From Bacteroidales bacterium (GTDB taxonomy: Bacteria; Bacteroidota; Bacteroidia; Bacteroidales; JAQXIO01), in assembly GCA_029007825.1 (NCBI GenBank), contig JAQXIO010000066.1, forward strand, positions 1 to 55,045: a stretch of 55,045 nucleotides of DNA, given 5' to 3'. The notes under the pieces are model-generated. The model was not told where the DNA came from. It did not search any database and saw nothing but the letters and a program-made list of their open reading frames with translations. How positions within the stretch are numbered: position 1 is the stretch's first letter; the number at the start of each line of letters is the position of its first letter. Position numbers and translations under genes: made by a program. This document shows positions 43,304 through 53,153 of this stretch, piece after piece.

Positions 43304-45100
43304 TTATTTGCCTAGTTTATAAATCGTCAACGAAGTCACATTAAATTTTCCTCCTTTACTATAAAAGCTCATGGAGTTATAGGGTTCCTGAGGAAATACC
43401 AGATTTGTCATCACAAATTTCCCATCTCCGTCAAAAGCTTCTATGCTCGCCTTATCTACCAGCAAACGGAGTTTATATTCATCTTGTTTCTCTATGGGAG
43501 CTATCGTCACGGCAGAAAAGCCGCCCCCGAAATCCACATTTCCACTTTTGGTACGGTCTATCGAAAATATTTCCGTTTCCAGATTATAAGAGAAATCTAC
43601 TTCATCTCCTTTCGAGTTATATAGTTGCATTACTATTTCTTTTGCATTCACATTTTTAACGGTCATTTCTATCTCATATGCACCGTTGTTCCCAGAAAAC
43701 AGACTTTCTATATTGTAAGTATGATCTACTTTGAACGCTTTTTTCTTGACAGCTTTACCCCTCAGACTTTCGACTTCCCCGACCGGAACACTTGCCATAT
43801 AAGTTTCTCCTTTCCAAGTGTATAAATACAATTCGCGGGGAATGGAATTCGAACTTCTGAACTGATAAGTAGGCACACTATTGGCATAGGTCCAGTTGCT
43901 CATCCAAGCTAAAGCTATTTTTCTATTTTCCGGCGCATTGCTCCAGGTTACAGTCGCATAATGGTCTTTTCCCCAGTCCATCCATTTAATTACTTCAGGG
44001 GCTGATTCATTAATAAACTTTTTTCCGTCAAATTCTCCCACAAAATATTGTGTAGCCGAACCGCCGGAAGGTCCTCCGGGACTCAAGTTACAAATCATTA
44101 CCCATTTCTTCAACTCCGTACCTTTAACCGGAAGCTGAACGAGATCGGGACATTCCCACGTTCCGCCATGTGCTCCCTGCCCTTCACCAAAAGCGCTCTC
44201 CATCTCCCAGTGTTTTAAATCGGAAGAAGAGTAAATCTGTATTTCCTGTCCGGCAGCCAATACCATAATCCATTTTCCGGTTTCTGCATGCCAAAAGACT
44301 TTAGGATCGCGGAAATCACGAACTGTAGAGGTCAATACCGGATTGCGCGAATACTTTTTAAAGGTTCGTCCGTTATCCAGGCTATAAGCCATACTTTGCG
44401 TCTGACGTTCTCCGGCGGAAGTATAAAACGCAATCATAGCGCCAGCTCCGAACCCGGCAGTATTATCTTTATCAATCACACAACTACCGCTAAAAATAGT
44501 ACCGAGTCCGTCCGGTGCAAGGGCAACAGGCAAATGTTCCCAATGTATGAGGTCTTTACTTACCGCATGTCCCCAATGCATATTTCCCCAGATGGAGGCA
44601 TAAGGGTTATATTGATAGAACAGATGGTATTCCCCATCTTTATAGACCATTCCGTTCGGATCGTTCATCCATCCGTATTCAGGAGAGAAGTGATAAAGCG
44701 GCCGATATTGTTCCCGGTTGGTTTTATCAAATTCGTCGGAAAGTTTAATTTCTTTCCAACAAACAGCTGAATCAGGAACAGAGCGAATATTAAAACTTAA
44801 TTTTTTTATATCGTAAAACGATATATCAAGCGGGACAAAATAATCTACATGATCGATTGCCAGTCGGATACTGAATGTCTGCACCACATCATTATCAGAT
44901 ATCAGATAAAACTGCGCGTCACCAGCCTTCTCTTCTATCGGCAATAATAAATATCTCTTCGTTTTATCAGAACGGATAATGCTTTGTCCATCTCCCAAAT
45001 GTTTAATAGTTAAATCCATATCTATTGCATTAGAGGGCGATAATGTGAAACAGGCAACGACACCCCCCATTAATAACGATTTCCAAATTTGTATTCTCAT
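43304..45100 (-). CDS. GH32 fructan hydrolase (levanase/fructanase type)
   Basis: A 598-residue exported enzyme that hydrolyses fructosyl linkages of levan, inulin or sucrose. The frame extends to 45202, but the ATG at 45100 starts a signal peptide (MRIQIWKSLLMGGVVACFTLSPSNA). An extra N-terminal beta domain (about 25-125, DUF4980-like) precedes the five-bladed propeller. Catalytic residues fit GH32: nucleophile D147 in WMNDPNG, D265 in FRDP, acid/base E316 in ECPDL. The C-terminal beta-sandwich ends near FNVTSLTIYKLGK. There is no lipobox, so it is probably periplasmic. No SusC/D or fructokinase gene is adjacent, which is unusual for fructan use in Bacteroides. Confidence 0.94.
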   Translation of the reverse strand: MRIQIWKSLLMGGVVACFTLSPSNAIDMDLTIKHLGDGQSIIRSDKTKRYLLLPIEEKAGDAQFYLISDNDVVQTFSIRLAIDHVDYFVPLDISFYDIKKLSFNIRSVPDSAVCWKEIKLSDEFDKTNREQYRPLYHFSPEYGWMNDPNGMVYKDGEYHLFYQYNPYASIWGNMHWGHAVSKDLIHWEHLPVALAPDGLGTIFSGSCVIDKDNTAGFGAGAMIAFYTSAGERQTQSMAYSLDNGRTFKKYSRNPVLTSTVRDFRDPKVFWHAETGKWIMVLAAGQEIQIYSSSDLKHWEMESAFGEGQGAHGGTWECPDLVQLPVKGTELKKWVMICNLSPGGPSGGSATQYFVGEFDGKKFINESAPEVIKWMDWGKDHYATVTWSNAPENRKIALAWMSNWTYANSVPTYQFRSSNSIPRELYLYTWKGETYMASVPVGEVESLRGKAVKKKAFKVDHTYNIESLFSGNNGAYEIEMTVKNVNAKEIVMQLYNSKGDEVDFSYNLETEIFSIDRTKSGNVDFGGGFSAVTIAPIEKQDEYKLRLLVDKASIEAFDGDGKFVMTNLVFPQEPYNSMSFYSKGGKFNVTSLTIYKLGK

Positions 45101-45347
45101 AGTATTATTCGGTAATTTTTTATACAAAGAAAGCATTAATTTTAAAACAAGAGACTTTCTTTTTCTTTCTTTTATCAATACCCAAAGGTGGTGTTTAACC
45201 ATTGGACTTTATCATTCACTATTAACAAGGGAATAACTTTCATATAGTCAAACTTTTGTCGTTATAAAGCCACAAAATAACACCTCTGATTTTTATTATT
45301 AAAGAATCAAAGTATTTTTCCCGATATCTTCAATTGTAATTTTATCG

Positions 45348-46466
45348 TTATTTATCGGGACTGTCGGTAGCCATCGTTTTGTTTTCCATGCCGTTACCCG
45401 TCTCTTCCGTAACCTCCAGTGTAGCGTCGTTATGTATATAAAGCGTTTTTGTGGGGAATGCAAAGGCGAGTTCCGCTTTATTAAAAGCGGCCAGTATTTC
45501 TACGTTCATATCTGATGTTACCTTTAGTATATCGCCTTGTTTCTTAATAAAATAGATATAGGTTATAACCAATGCGGAGTCTGTATAATCGGTAAAATTG
45601 GCGATTATATCGGAGGGAGCAGACGATACATTCTCCACTCTTTCAGGAATTGTTCTTAATATCGTTAAAGCCTCTTTCATTTTTTCAGGTGTCGTGTCAT
45701 ACGTTAATCCGAGCTTAACCAATACCCTACGCATCGGTTCGGATGTGATATTTATAATAGAAGCATCGGTAATCTTATAATTCGGTAAAGTAGTGATACG
45801 TCTGTCATAACCCAATATCTTGGTACTTCGGATGCCAACATCAATCACTGTTCCTTCAAAACTATCCACCCGAATGGTATCGCCAATACTAAAAGGCTTA
45901 TCTGTAAAAATTGTAAAAGCACCGAAAATATTTTTCACCGTATCTTGTGCAGCCAGAGCAAATGCAATACCTCCAATACCCAGCGTGCCTAACAATGCAC
46001 TGATGTTCACTCCGACATTACTCAATGCCATCACAAAGCCAATGATCCAGATAACAACCAAAACCGATCTTTTTATAACCGGCATCATCTTACTTATATT
46101 TCCATCCGCCCGATGTCCCCAATAGACCTGAAGCAAGCCGCCGGATAAACGAGCCAATATCCATGTGAAATTCAGAACAATTAAAATTTTATAGGTACTG
46201 TCAACTATCTTCATAAAACTATCGGGATAAACCAACTTATGAATGGCTATCCAGATGCCTAATAAGATAACTGCAAACTTGACCGGGGCTTCCAGAGAAT
46301 AAAAAATAACATCATCCAGTTTATTCCGAGTTCGGGAGATAAAGGGATTGAGAACCTTCCTGCCAAGGAAGGAAAATAATTTCACAATCACGACCGCTCC
46401 TACAATAAAAAGGATGGATATACCCCACGCTTCAAGCGTATTTCCCCATAGTTGCTGCTCTAACAT
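45348..46466 (-). CDS. MscS-family mechanosensitive channel
   Basis: A 372-residue inner-membrane channel that protects against osmotic downshock. Four or so membrane helices occupy about 12-155; the pore helix and beta domain show LLGTLGIGGIAFALAAQDTVKNIFGAFTIFTDKPFSIGDTIRV. The C-terminal cytoplasmic domain ends in a short variable tail. It is a single gene. Confidence 0.93.
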   Translation of the reverse strand: MLEQQLWGNTLEAWGISILFIVGAVVIVKLFSFLGRKVLNPFISRTRNKLDDVIFYSLEAPVKFAVILLGIWIAIHKLVYPDSFMKIVDSTYKILIVLNFTWILARLSGGLLQVYWGHRADGNISKMMPVIKRSVLVVIWIIGFVMALSNVGVNISALLGTLGIGGIAFALAAQDTVKNIFGAFTIFTDKPFSIGDTIRVDSFEGTVIDVGIRSTKILGYDRRITTLPNYKITDASIINITSEPMRRVLVKLGLTYDTTPEKMKEALTILRTIPERVENVSSAPSDIIANFTDYTDSALVITYIYFIKKQGDILKVTSDMNVEILAAFNKAELAFAFPTKTLYIHNDATLEVTEETGNGMENKTMATDSPDK

Positions 46467-46730
46467 AACTCAATATTTTACTATATATCTATTAACTATA
46501 ACTCTCAACATTGGTTTTAGTTTAACGTTTATATTCTAAAAAACTATCGACTTGTTTCATTCTTTCCGGGAGTTAGTTTTTATTTGTTATTATATATCGA
46601 CATTCAGAGAACCAATACATTGTAAATTCCTCATATCCGATCAAAAAAAAGATTTAATACATTTTTTAATATACTGAATGAAATAAACTATTTATTTCGT
46701 GTTCTCGATCCGAACTGCCTAATTTCCATA

Positions 46731-46770
46731 AAAAAGGGCGATCTGGAGATAAGTCCAAACCGCCCTTTTA
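46731..46770 (-). terminator. Terminator of ilvE
   Basis: AAAAGGGCG and CGCCCTTTT pair across a 20-base loop. On the minus strand the stem is followed by a T run, 23 bases after the ilvE stop. The rest of 46467-46792 is AT-rich and holds nothing I can name. Confidence 0.75.
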
Positions 46771-46792
46771 TCGCGATATTATGTAATTTACT

Positions 46793-47812
46793 TTATTCGA
46801 TTATTCTTACCCAACCGAAGGTATCGGGTTCATCGCCATACTGAATGGCGCGTAATTTATGATACAACTTCTCACAAACAGGGCCTGGTTTACCATCTTT
46901 AGAGAAAACATAAGATTTATCTTCTTCCAAATCATCAATACGCAGAATCGGACTAATAACCGCAGCTGTTCCACATGCTCCTGCTTCTTCGAATGTCGAG
47001 AGTTCTTCTTCCGGAATCTGACGTCTTTCCACTTTCATTCCCATCGATTCTGCCAAAGCCATAAGGCTTTTATTGGTTATAGAAGGAAGAATGGATGAAG
47101 ATTTAGGAGTAATATATGTATTGTTTTTTATCGCAAAGAAATTAGCGGGGCCACATTCATCAATGTATTTTTTCTCCTTCGCATCGAGATATAACACTGC
47201 GGAATATCCCATTTCGTGGGCTTTTTCGCCTGCTACCAGACTTGCGGCATAGTTTCCCCCGACTTTATAAATACCCGTTCCCAATGGTGCCGCCCTGTCA
47301 TAACTACGCAAAATAACCATCGGAGTGGGCTTAAATCCTTCTTTGAAATAAGGCCCGACCGGCGTCACAAATACGACGAACAGATATTCTTTTGCGGGTT
47401 TTACTCCTACCTGCGCTCCCATTCCGATCAAAAGAGGACGTACATACAAAGATGCTCCGCTTTCATAAGGAGGGATAAAACGTTCGTTTAATTTAACAAC
47501 TTTTTCTACCGCTTCAATAAAAATTTCAGTCGGCAGAGGCGCCATTAAAATACCGTCGCAAGAGCTTTGCAGACGTTTTGCATTTTCGTCTACTCTGAAA
47601 ACGCGCGCTTTTCCATCTTTTCCGCGAAAAACCTTCAGTCCTTCAAATGCCTCCTGACCATAATGCAAGCACGTGGCTGCCATGTGAATATTTATCTGTT
47701 CAGAAGACGAAACTTCCAATTCTCCCCATTTTCCATCCCGATAATAACATCTTACATTGTAGTCGGTTTTCATATAACCGAACGACAAGTTCGACCAGTC
47801 CATCGTATCCAT
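46793..47812 (-). CDS. ilvE: Branched-chain amino acid aminotransferase
   Basis: A 339-residue class IV PLP aminotransferase that transfers amino groups between glutamate and the keto acids of leucine, isoleucine and valine. The Schiff-base Lys is K183 in GIYKVGGNYAASL; GQEAFEGLKVFRGKDG and DECGPANFFAIKNN are further family segments. It is a single gene, divergent from metF, with TAACTTTG on the minus strand at 47840-47847 as a probable -7 box. Confidence 0.95.
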   Translation of the reverse strand: MDTMDWSNLSFGYMKTDYNVRCYYRDGKWGELEVSSSEQINIHMAATCLHYGQEAFEGLKVFRGKDGKARVFRVDENAKRLQSSCDGILMAPLPTEIFIEAVEKVVKLNERFIPPYESGASLYVRPLLIGMGAQVGVKPAKEYLFVVFVTPVGPYFKEGFKPTPMVILRSYDRAAPLGTGIYKVGGNYAASLVAGEKAHEMGYSAVLYLDAKEKKYIDECGPANFFAIKNNTYITPKSSSILPSITNKSLMALAESMGMKVERRQIPEEELSTFEEAGACGTAAVISPILRIDDLEEDKSYVFSKDGKPGPVCEKLYHKLRAIQYGDEPDTFGWVRIIE

Positions 47813-47839
47813 ATCTATGTCTTTTTATGTTTCGTTTTA

Positions 47840-47847
47840 CAAAGTTA
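47840..47847 (-). promoter_or_regulatory. -7 promoter box for ilvE
   Basis: TAACTTTG on the minus strand, 28 bases before the ilvE ATG. A TTTG lies farther upstream, but at a spacing of only 15. Confidence 0.5.
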
Positions 47848-47922
47848 AAGATTTAACTTCTACAAACATCCTATTCCTTTAGAATTCTTCGGTTCCGAAA
47901 CAAAAATTTCCCTATTTTGATG

Positions 47923-47930
47923 TATCTTTG
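47923..47930 (+). promoter_or_regulatory. -7 promoter box for metF
   Basis: TATCTTTG, an exact TAnnTTTG match. The first ATG (47942) lies only a few bases beyond the likely transcription start, which favours the ATG at 47951. Confidence 0.5.
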
Positions 47931-47950
47931 TTTTAACAATTATGCGTAAA

Positions 47951-48904
47951 ATGAAAGTAACCGAACTTCTTAAAAATTCCAAGACCCCTACTTTTTCATT
48001 CGAAATATTGCCTCCGCTAAAAGGCAACAGCATCGAAAAAGTATTTAACGTTATCGACCGCTTACGCGAGTTCGATCCGAAATATATTAATATAACTTCC
48101 CATCACAGCGAACATTTCTATAGAACCGAACCGGACGGAACCATTAAAAGAGTAAATGTGCGCAAGCGTCCCGGATCGGTTGCCATCGCCGCCGCAATTC
48201 AAAACAAATACGGTATTACGGCCGTACCTCATATCATATGCAAGGGCTTTACAAAAGAGGAAACCGAGTATGCTTTAATCGACCTCAACTTTTTAGGTGT
48301 TTACGATCTTCTTCTTTTGCGCGGAGATGTAAAGACTCTGGATGCAAGTTTATCGGATAAAAACATATGCCATGAGCATGCTTCGGATTTGCAGGATCAA
48401 GTAAACAATTTCAATGCTGGCATTGCACTGGACGGAGGTCAATTCGAAGCTCCCAAAGTTCCTTTTTCATACGGCATTGCCGGTTATCCGGAAAAGCACG
48501 AAGAGGCTCCCAACATGGATTCGGATATTTATTTCCTTAAGAAAAAAGTAGAAAAGGGGGCCGAGTATATCGTTACCCAAATGTTTTTCGACAATGCAAA
48601 ATATTTTGCTTTCGTGAAACGCTGCCGAGCAGAGGGTATTACCGTACCTATCATTCCGGGCATTAAACCTGTGGTACTTAAAAATCAGTTATCCGTTCTT
48701 CCCAAGATTTTCCGTTCGGATATTCCCGAAACATTTGCAAAAGAGTTACGAAAATGCAAAACGGACGAAGAGGCTAAAGCTGTCGGAACCGAATGGTGTA
48801 TATCCCAATGTAAAGAGCTGCTGAATAAAGGAGTTCCGGGACTTCATTTTTATTCTCTGATGGCCTCCGAAAGTATTTACAAAGTGGCTAAAGCTATCTA
48901 TTAA
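47951..48904 (+). CDS. metF: Methylenetetrahydrofolate reductase
   Basis: A 317-residue FAD-dependent TIM-barrel enzyme that makes 5-methyl-THF for methionine synthesis. Segments: FSFEILPPLKG near the N-terminus (catalytic Glu), LLLRGD at about 120-125, and the flavin/folate region KGAEYIVTQMFFDNAKYFAF. Two start codons are possible (47942 and 47951); the second gives MKVTELLKNSKTPTFSFE, the usual form, and suits the promoter position. It is the first gene of metF-holB-ricT-gldH. Confidence 0.94.
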   Translation: MKVTELLKNSKTPTFSFEILPPLKGNSIEKVFNVIDRLREFDPKYINITSHHSEHFYRTEPDGTIKRVNVRKRPGSVAIAAAIQNKYGITAVPHIICKGFTKEETEYALIDLNFLGVYDLLLLRGDVKTLDASLSDKNICHEHASDLQDQVNNFNAGIALDGGQFEAPKVPFSYGIAGYPEKHEEAPNMDSDIYFLKKKVEKGAEYIVTQMFFDNAKYFAFVKRCRAEGITVPIIPGIKPVVLKNQLSVLPKIFRSDIPETFAKELRKCKTDEEAKAVGTEWCISQCKELLNKGVPGLHFYSLMASESIYKVAKAIY

Positions 48905-48913
48905 ATCCGATTT

Positions 48914-50032
48914 ATGCTATTCGACGACATTATAGGACAAGAGGCGATTAAAGAACGGCTGACCGAAAACATCGGAAGCGGCCGGATTCCACACGCCCAG
49001 CTTTTCTGCGGAAATGCGGGTACCGGAAAGCTTGCCCTTGCTCTTGCCTTTGTCCGCTATCTTTTTTGTCAACAGAGAAGAGAACATGACGCCTGCGGCG
49101 TATGCCCGTCGTGCCTTAAGATGAATCAATTAATTCACCCGGATTTACACTTTGCTTTTCCTATTGTAAAAAACAAGAAAAAAGAGATTTGCGACGACTA
49201 TCTCCCTGAATGGCGGGAGATGATAAGCAAAAGCCCTTATTTTACGTGTGACCAGTGGCTTGATTTTATCGGTGCGGAAAACAGCCAAGGTATTATTTAT
49301 GCAAAGGAGGGTAATGAAATATTCAGAAAACTTTCTCTGAAAAGCCAGGAAGCCGATTATAAATGCATGATTATCTGGCTTCCGGAGAAAATGCATGAAG
49401 TGTGTGCAAACAAACTGCTGAAACTGATAGAGGAGCCTTACGATAAAACTCTTTTCCTTATGGTTTCGGACAATCCCGATGAAATTTTACCTACTATCCA
49501 GTCAAGGACGCAGCGTGTACAGATAAAACCTCTTCCTGCCTATATTATCAAGGAACAGCTCCAACAAAATTTCCATATAGAAGAAGAAAATGCAGAGAGT
49601 ATCAGCAGGATAGCCAACGGGAATTACATAAAGGCCTGCGAAATGGTTTCTCTTTCGGATGAAAATGAGAAGTTTCTGTCGCTTTTTATTTCTGCTATGC
49701 GCAACTCGTGGAAAAGGGATGTGGCAGAGATGAAACGGTGGAGCGAACAGCTCGCTGCGACCGGAAGGGAAAAACAGAAAAGCTTCCTGACTTACTGTCA
49801 AAATTACATAAGAGAAAATTATATTTATAATCTGCATACTCCGGATCTCAACTTCATGACAAAGGGGGAAGAGAATTTTTCCGTTGCTTTTTCCAAGTTC
49901 GTAAATGAAAAGAATATCGAGCTTTTTATGGAAGAATTCGAAAAAGCGGAAAGAGATATATCGCAGAATGTGAACGCTAAAATGGTTTTTTTCGATTTAT
50001 CATTGAAAATAGCGGTATTGCTAAAAAAATAA
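48914..50032 (+). CDS. holB: DNA polymerase III delta' subunit
   Basis: A 372-residue clamp-loader subunit of the AAA+ family. The P-loop region reads GNAGTGKLALALAF, with Leu where Ser/Thr is expected, so ATP hydrolysis is probably lost as in other delta' subunits. The zinc-binding Cys cluster CQQRREHDACGVCPSC follows. LLKLIEEPYDKTLFLMVSDNPDEILPTIQSRTQRV contains the sensor 1 and SRC-type (here SRT) region. It begins nine bases after metF. Confidence 0.93.
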   Translation: MLFDDIIGQEAIKERLTENIGSGRIPHAQLFCGNAGTGKLALALAFVRYLFCQQRREHDACGVCPSCLKMNQLIHPDLHFAFPIVKNKKKEICDDYLPEWREMISKSPYFTCDQWLDFIGAENSQGIIYAKEGNEIFRKLSLKSQEADYKCMIIWLPEKMHEVCANKLLKLIEEPYDKTLFLMVSDNPDEILPTIQSRTQRVQIKPLPAYIIKEQLQQNFHIEEENAESISRIANGNYIKACEMVSLSDENEKFLSLFISAMRNSWKRDVAEMKRWSEQLAATGREKQKSFLTYCQNYIRENYIYNLHTPDLNFMTKGEENFSVAFSKFVNEKNIELFMEEFEKAERDISQNVNAKMVFFDLSLKIAVLLKK

Positions 50033-50066
50033 TATCTTTGTGTCAGGCAATCATTTCTTTATTGCC
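50033..50066 (+). promoter_or_regulatory. Internal -7 box and leader hairpin upstream of ricT
   Basis: TATCTTTG at 50033-50040 directly follows holB, then GGCAAT (50046-50051) pairs with ATTGCC (50061-50066). This suggests an internal promoter for ricT-gldH with a small structured leader. No -33 box is evident. Confidence 0.4.
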
Positions 50067-50083
50067 CCGAACATCTAAAACAT

Positions 50084-51217
50084 ATGGATTATAAACTTAA
50101 TATAGGTGGTTGCTGCATGAATAAAAAAGGTTGCAGCAAACTACAAGATAATAAATTAAACGTTTACGACTGGCTGTGCGACATACCCGAATCGCAGTAT
50201 GCTACGGACTTCGTAGAGGTACAATTCAAAAATACCCGCAAGGGTTACTATCTCAACAGCACCAAAATACCCTTAGAAAAAGGAGATGTGGTAGCTGTCG
50301 AGTCTTCTCCGGGCCACGACATAGGAACGGTTACCCTTACCGGACAACTGGTACTTTTGCAGATGAAGAAGAACCGCGTCAGGATGGAGCCGTCGGACAT
50401 AAAACGCGTTTACAGAAAAGCAAAGAGTTCAGACCTTGAAAAATACGAGGCTGCAAAAGCGCGTGAACATGAAACGATGATTCGTTCACGAAAAATAGCT
50501 GAGGATCTGGGCTTACAAATGAAAATAGGCGATGTGGAATACCAGGGAGACGGCAACAAGGCTATTTTTTACTACATAGCCGACGACAGAGTCGATTTCC
50601 GCCAACTGATAAAAGTCTTAGCCGACCAGTTCCGTGTCCGGATCGAAATGAAACAGATCGGTGCCAGGCAGGAGGCCGGGCGCATCGGGGGAATTGGCCC
50701 ATGCGGACGTGAACTCTGCTGTTCGAGCTGGATGACTAATTTCGTATCGGTTTCTACCGGTGCCGCTCGTTATCAGGATATTTCCATGAATCCCCAGAAG
50801 CTTGCGGGACAATGCGCAAAATTAAAGTGTTGCCTCAACTACGAAGTGGATGCTTATGTGGAAGTGCAGAAACGCCTGCCTTCCCGCGAGATAGAGCTCG
50901 AAACAAAAGATGGTACTTTCTACCATTTCAAAACGGATATTCTGAGAAAAGAGATTACTTATTCTTCAGATAAATCGATGCCTGCGAACTTAGTTACGAT
51001 TCCGGCTTCGCGCGTTTTCGAGATTATCAATATGAACAAAAAAGGTATGAAGCCTTTTTCTTTAGACTCGGATAAAGAGATTAAAGAGAAACCTCAACAG
51101 GTGCACGATATTCTCGGACAGGAGAGTGTTACCCGTTTTGATAATCAATTAAAAAAGAAGAAAAAGAAAAAACGCAAACCACGTCCGAACAACAACAATG
51201 CAAAAAGCGATCAGTAA
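50084..51217 (+). CDS. ricT: PSP1-domain protein RicT
   Basis: A 377-residue protein of the RicT/YaaT group, whose Bacillus member works with RicA and RicF in an Fe-S-bearing complex that promotes RNase Y processing. The PSP1 core spans about 55-290; the Cys cluster GIGPCGRELCCSSW and QCAKLKCCLNYE supplies potential Fe-S ligands, with further Cys at the N-terminus (GGCCMNKKGC). The C-terminus is a Lys/Arg/Asn tail (KKKKKKKRKPRPNNNN) not expected in the core family. Function in Bacteroidota is untested. It overlaps gldH by 20 bases. Confidence 0.88.
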   Translation: MDYKLNIGGCCMNKKGCSKLQDNKLNVYDWLCDIPESQYATDFVEVQFKNTRKGYYLNSTKIPLEKGDVVAVESSPGHDIGTVTLTGQLVLLQMKKNRVRMEPSDIKRVYRKAKSSDLEKYEAAKAREHETMIRSRKIAEDLGLQMKIGDVEYQGDGNKAIFYYIADDRVDFRQLIKVLADQFRVRIEMKQIGARQEAGRIGGIGPCGRELCCSSWMTNFVSVSTGAARYQDISMNPQKLAGQCAKLKCCLNYEVDAYVEVQKRLPSREIELETKDGTFYHFKTDILRKEITYSSDKSMPANLVTIPASRVFEIINMNKKGMKPFSLDSDKEIKEKPQQVHDILGQESVTRFDNQLKKKKKKKRKPRPNNNNAKSDQ

Positions 51218-51680
51218 AATTATAAGGGGGGGAGTGCTTTGCACTCTCCTTTTTGCTGCTACATCCTGCAACCGGGGTGAAGTTTTCTTTTCGTACAATT
51301 CATTACCGGCAAAGGGATGGAGGGTAAACGATACCCTATTTTTCCGTCCTGTAATAGAAGATTCCCTTGCCCGATACGATATTTTTATCGAGGTGCGCAA
51401 CGACAACCGTTATTCGTATCAGAATTTATGGCTTTATGTAACCGATTCCGTTGCAAAAGAGAGTATGCAAACAACTCCTGTAGAAATCATGCTCGCCGAT
51501 GAATTCGGTGAATGGAACGGCCGGGGTTTCAGCTTTTTATTCGAATCGGATACGGTTTATCTTCAAAACGTTCGCTTTGCCCATGGGGGCGAACAAAATA
51601 TAATCATTCGACACGGTATGAAGGATTCTACTTTAATAGGTATACGCGATGTCGGATTACGCATCGTAAAATGCGAGTAA
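51198..51680 (+). CDS. gldH: Gliding motility lipoprotein GldH
   Basis: A 160-residue lipoprotein with signal IIRGGVLCTLLFAATSC and lipobox Cys at about residue 24. The body (EVFFSYNSLPAKGWRVNDTLFF, RNDNRYSYQNLWLYV) matches the GldH family, first found as needed for gliding in Flavobacterium. The gene is widespread in non-gliding Bacteroidales, where its role is unknown. It is the last of metF-holB-ricT-gldH and converges on rodA. Confidence 0.9.
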   Translation: MQKAISKIIRGGVLCTLLFAATSCNRGEVFFSYNSLPAKGWRVNDTLFFRPVIEDSLARYDIFIEVRNDNRYSYQNLWLYVTDSVAKESMQTTPVEIMLADEFGEWNGRGFSFLFESDTVYLQNVRFAHGGEQNIIIRHGMKDSTLIGIRDVGLRIVKCE

Positions 51681-51704
51681 AGCTGTTGCCAGCTTATTCT
51701 TTCT

Positions 51705-53153
51705 TCACTCTTTTACAGAGGTATCCAACTTAAGGAAAATAAAAAGCAGTATCGTAAATCCCCATAATGACGAGCCGCCGTAACTAAAGAAGGGCAAGGG
51801 AATGCCTATTACCGGCATAATCCCTATTACCATGCCTATATTTATACCGACATGCATCATCAGTACGGAGACAACACAATAACCATATATCCGGACAAAC
51901 GGGGACCTGCGATGAGATTCAGCAAGAAACAGGATACGGGTTATCAGTGCAAGGAAAACAGCAAGGACAGCCATCGTCCCGATAAAACCATGTTCTTCAC
52001 CCACGGTACAGAAAATAAAATCGGTATCTTGTTCGGGTACATATTTCAGCTTTGTCTGGGTTCCGTTCAGAAAGCCTTTTCCGTACAGGCCTCCAGAACC
52101 AATCGCGATCTTCGACTGATTGACATTATATCCGGCCCCACTGGGGTCATTCTCAAGACCTAACGTTACTCTTATACGTATCTGCTGATGTGGTTCCAAT
52201 ATTTCGTTAAAGGCATATTCGACAGAGTGAACAAAAAGAAGGGCAGAAAGGGCAAAAAGAGCTGTAAAGAAATAATTTCTGGAGCGATACGAAAGTGCAT
52301 TATAAATCAAAAACAGGGCTATTATAATGATCAGTATATCAAGTAAAAATACCAGATCGAACGGTATGAAATAATATATGACGGCGCCAATTGCCAGAGT
52401 TATTCCGGTTATGGCTCCCAACCACCGGATGTGTGTATTTTTTACCTGATTCTTTAACACAATCACCGTCGTTATTATAAAAATAATAACCAAATCTATC
52501 AGATTACCCAAATGGGTATTTCCCAGTATTTCCTGCGGAAATTTTACTGCTATAATAAAAAGGAGAGCGGCACAACCTCCGGAAAAAAGAATCTTTCCGG
52601 ACATTCCTTCCCGATACAATACGATAAAGAAGCCCAAAAAGACCAAAGCCGAACCTGTTTCTTTCTGCAAAAGGATCATAATCATGGGTATGACTATGAT
52701 AAGAATCGTCAAAAAATAATTTTTCAGTCCCTTCAGTTTAAAATTGTAGCTGCTCAGAAACCTGGATAAAGCCAAAGCTGTGGTTACTTTTGCAAACTCG
52801 GCAGGTTGTAAGCGGAAAGGACCGAACACAAGCCATGAGCGCGACCCTTTTATATCGGGTGCAACAAAAATAGTTACGCACAGAAGCAATAACATAAGTG
52901 CGTAGTATATATAAGCGTATGTTTCTATGTAGTGACGGTCGATCAGCAGTATGACCAAAGCAAAAAGCAATGCTGTACCGATCCATACCAGCTGCATTCC
53001 GGTACGTCCCGAAAGATCAAAAACCGAAATCTGGTCAAAATCGTAACTCGCTCCGTAGATGCTTAGCCATCCGGCCACAATCATTAACAAATAGAGCAAT
53101 ATGCTCCATTTATCAAGAGATGCAAAAACAGATGTTCCTTTATTTGAATCCAT
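51705..53153 (-). CDS. rodA: Rod-shape protein RodA (SEDS glycosyltransferase)
   Basis: A 482-residue membrane protein of the SEDS family that polymerises peptidoglycan with PBP2 for side-wall growth. About ten to twelve hydrophobic segments; family segments KGSRSWLVFGPFRLQPAEFAKV, GGLYGKGFLNGTQTKLKYVPEQDTDFIFCTVGEEHGFIG and VIGIPLPFFSYGGSS are all present. It is longer than the E. coli protein (370) owing to extra membrane segments in the middle, as is common in Bacteroidota. Its start overlaps the 3' end of mrdA by 14 bases. Confidence 0.95.
   Translation of the reverse strand: MDSNKGTSVFASLDKWSILLYLLMIVAGWLSIYGASYDFDQISVFDLSGRTGMQLVWIGTALLFALVILLIDRHYIETYAYIYYALMLLLLCVTIFVAPDIKGSRSWLVFGPFRLQPAEFAKVTTALALSRFLSSYNFKLKGLKNYFLTILIIVIPMIMILLQKETGSALVFLGFFIVLYREGMSGKILFSGGCAALLFIIAVKFPQEILGNTHLGNLIDLVIIFIITTVIVLKNQVKNTHIRWLGAITGITLAIGAVIYYFIPFDLVFLLDILIIIIALFLIYNALSYRSRNYFFTALFALSALLFVHSVEYAFNEILEPHQQIRIRVTLGLENDPSGAGYNVNQSKIAIGSGGLYGKGFLNGTQTKLKYVPEQDTDFIFCTVGEEHGFIGTMAVLAVFLALITRILFLAESHRRSPFVRIYGYCVVSVLMMHVGINIGMVIGIMPVIGIPLPFFSYGGSSLWGFTILLFIFLKLDTSVKE

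Noticed and set aside
43840..43866. TTCGAA-containing stretch resembling a tRNA T-loop
   Set aside because: It is inside the GH32 coding sequence and there is no acceptor or anticodon stem around it.
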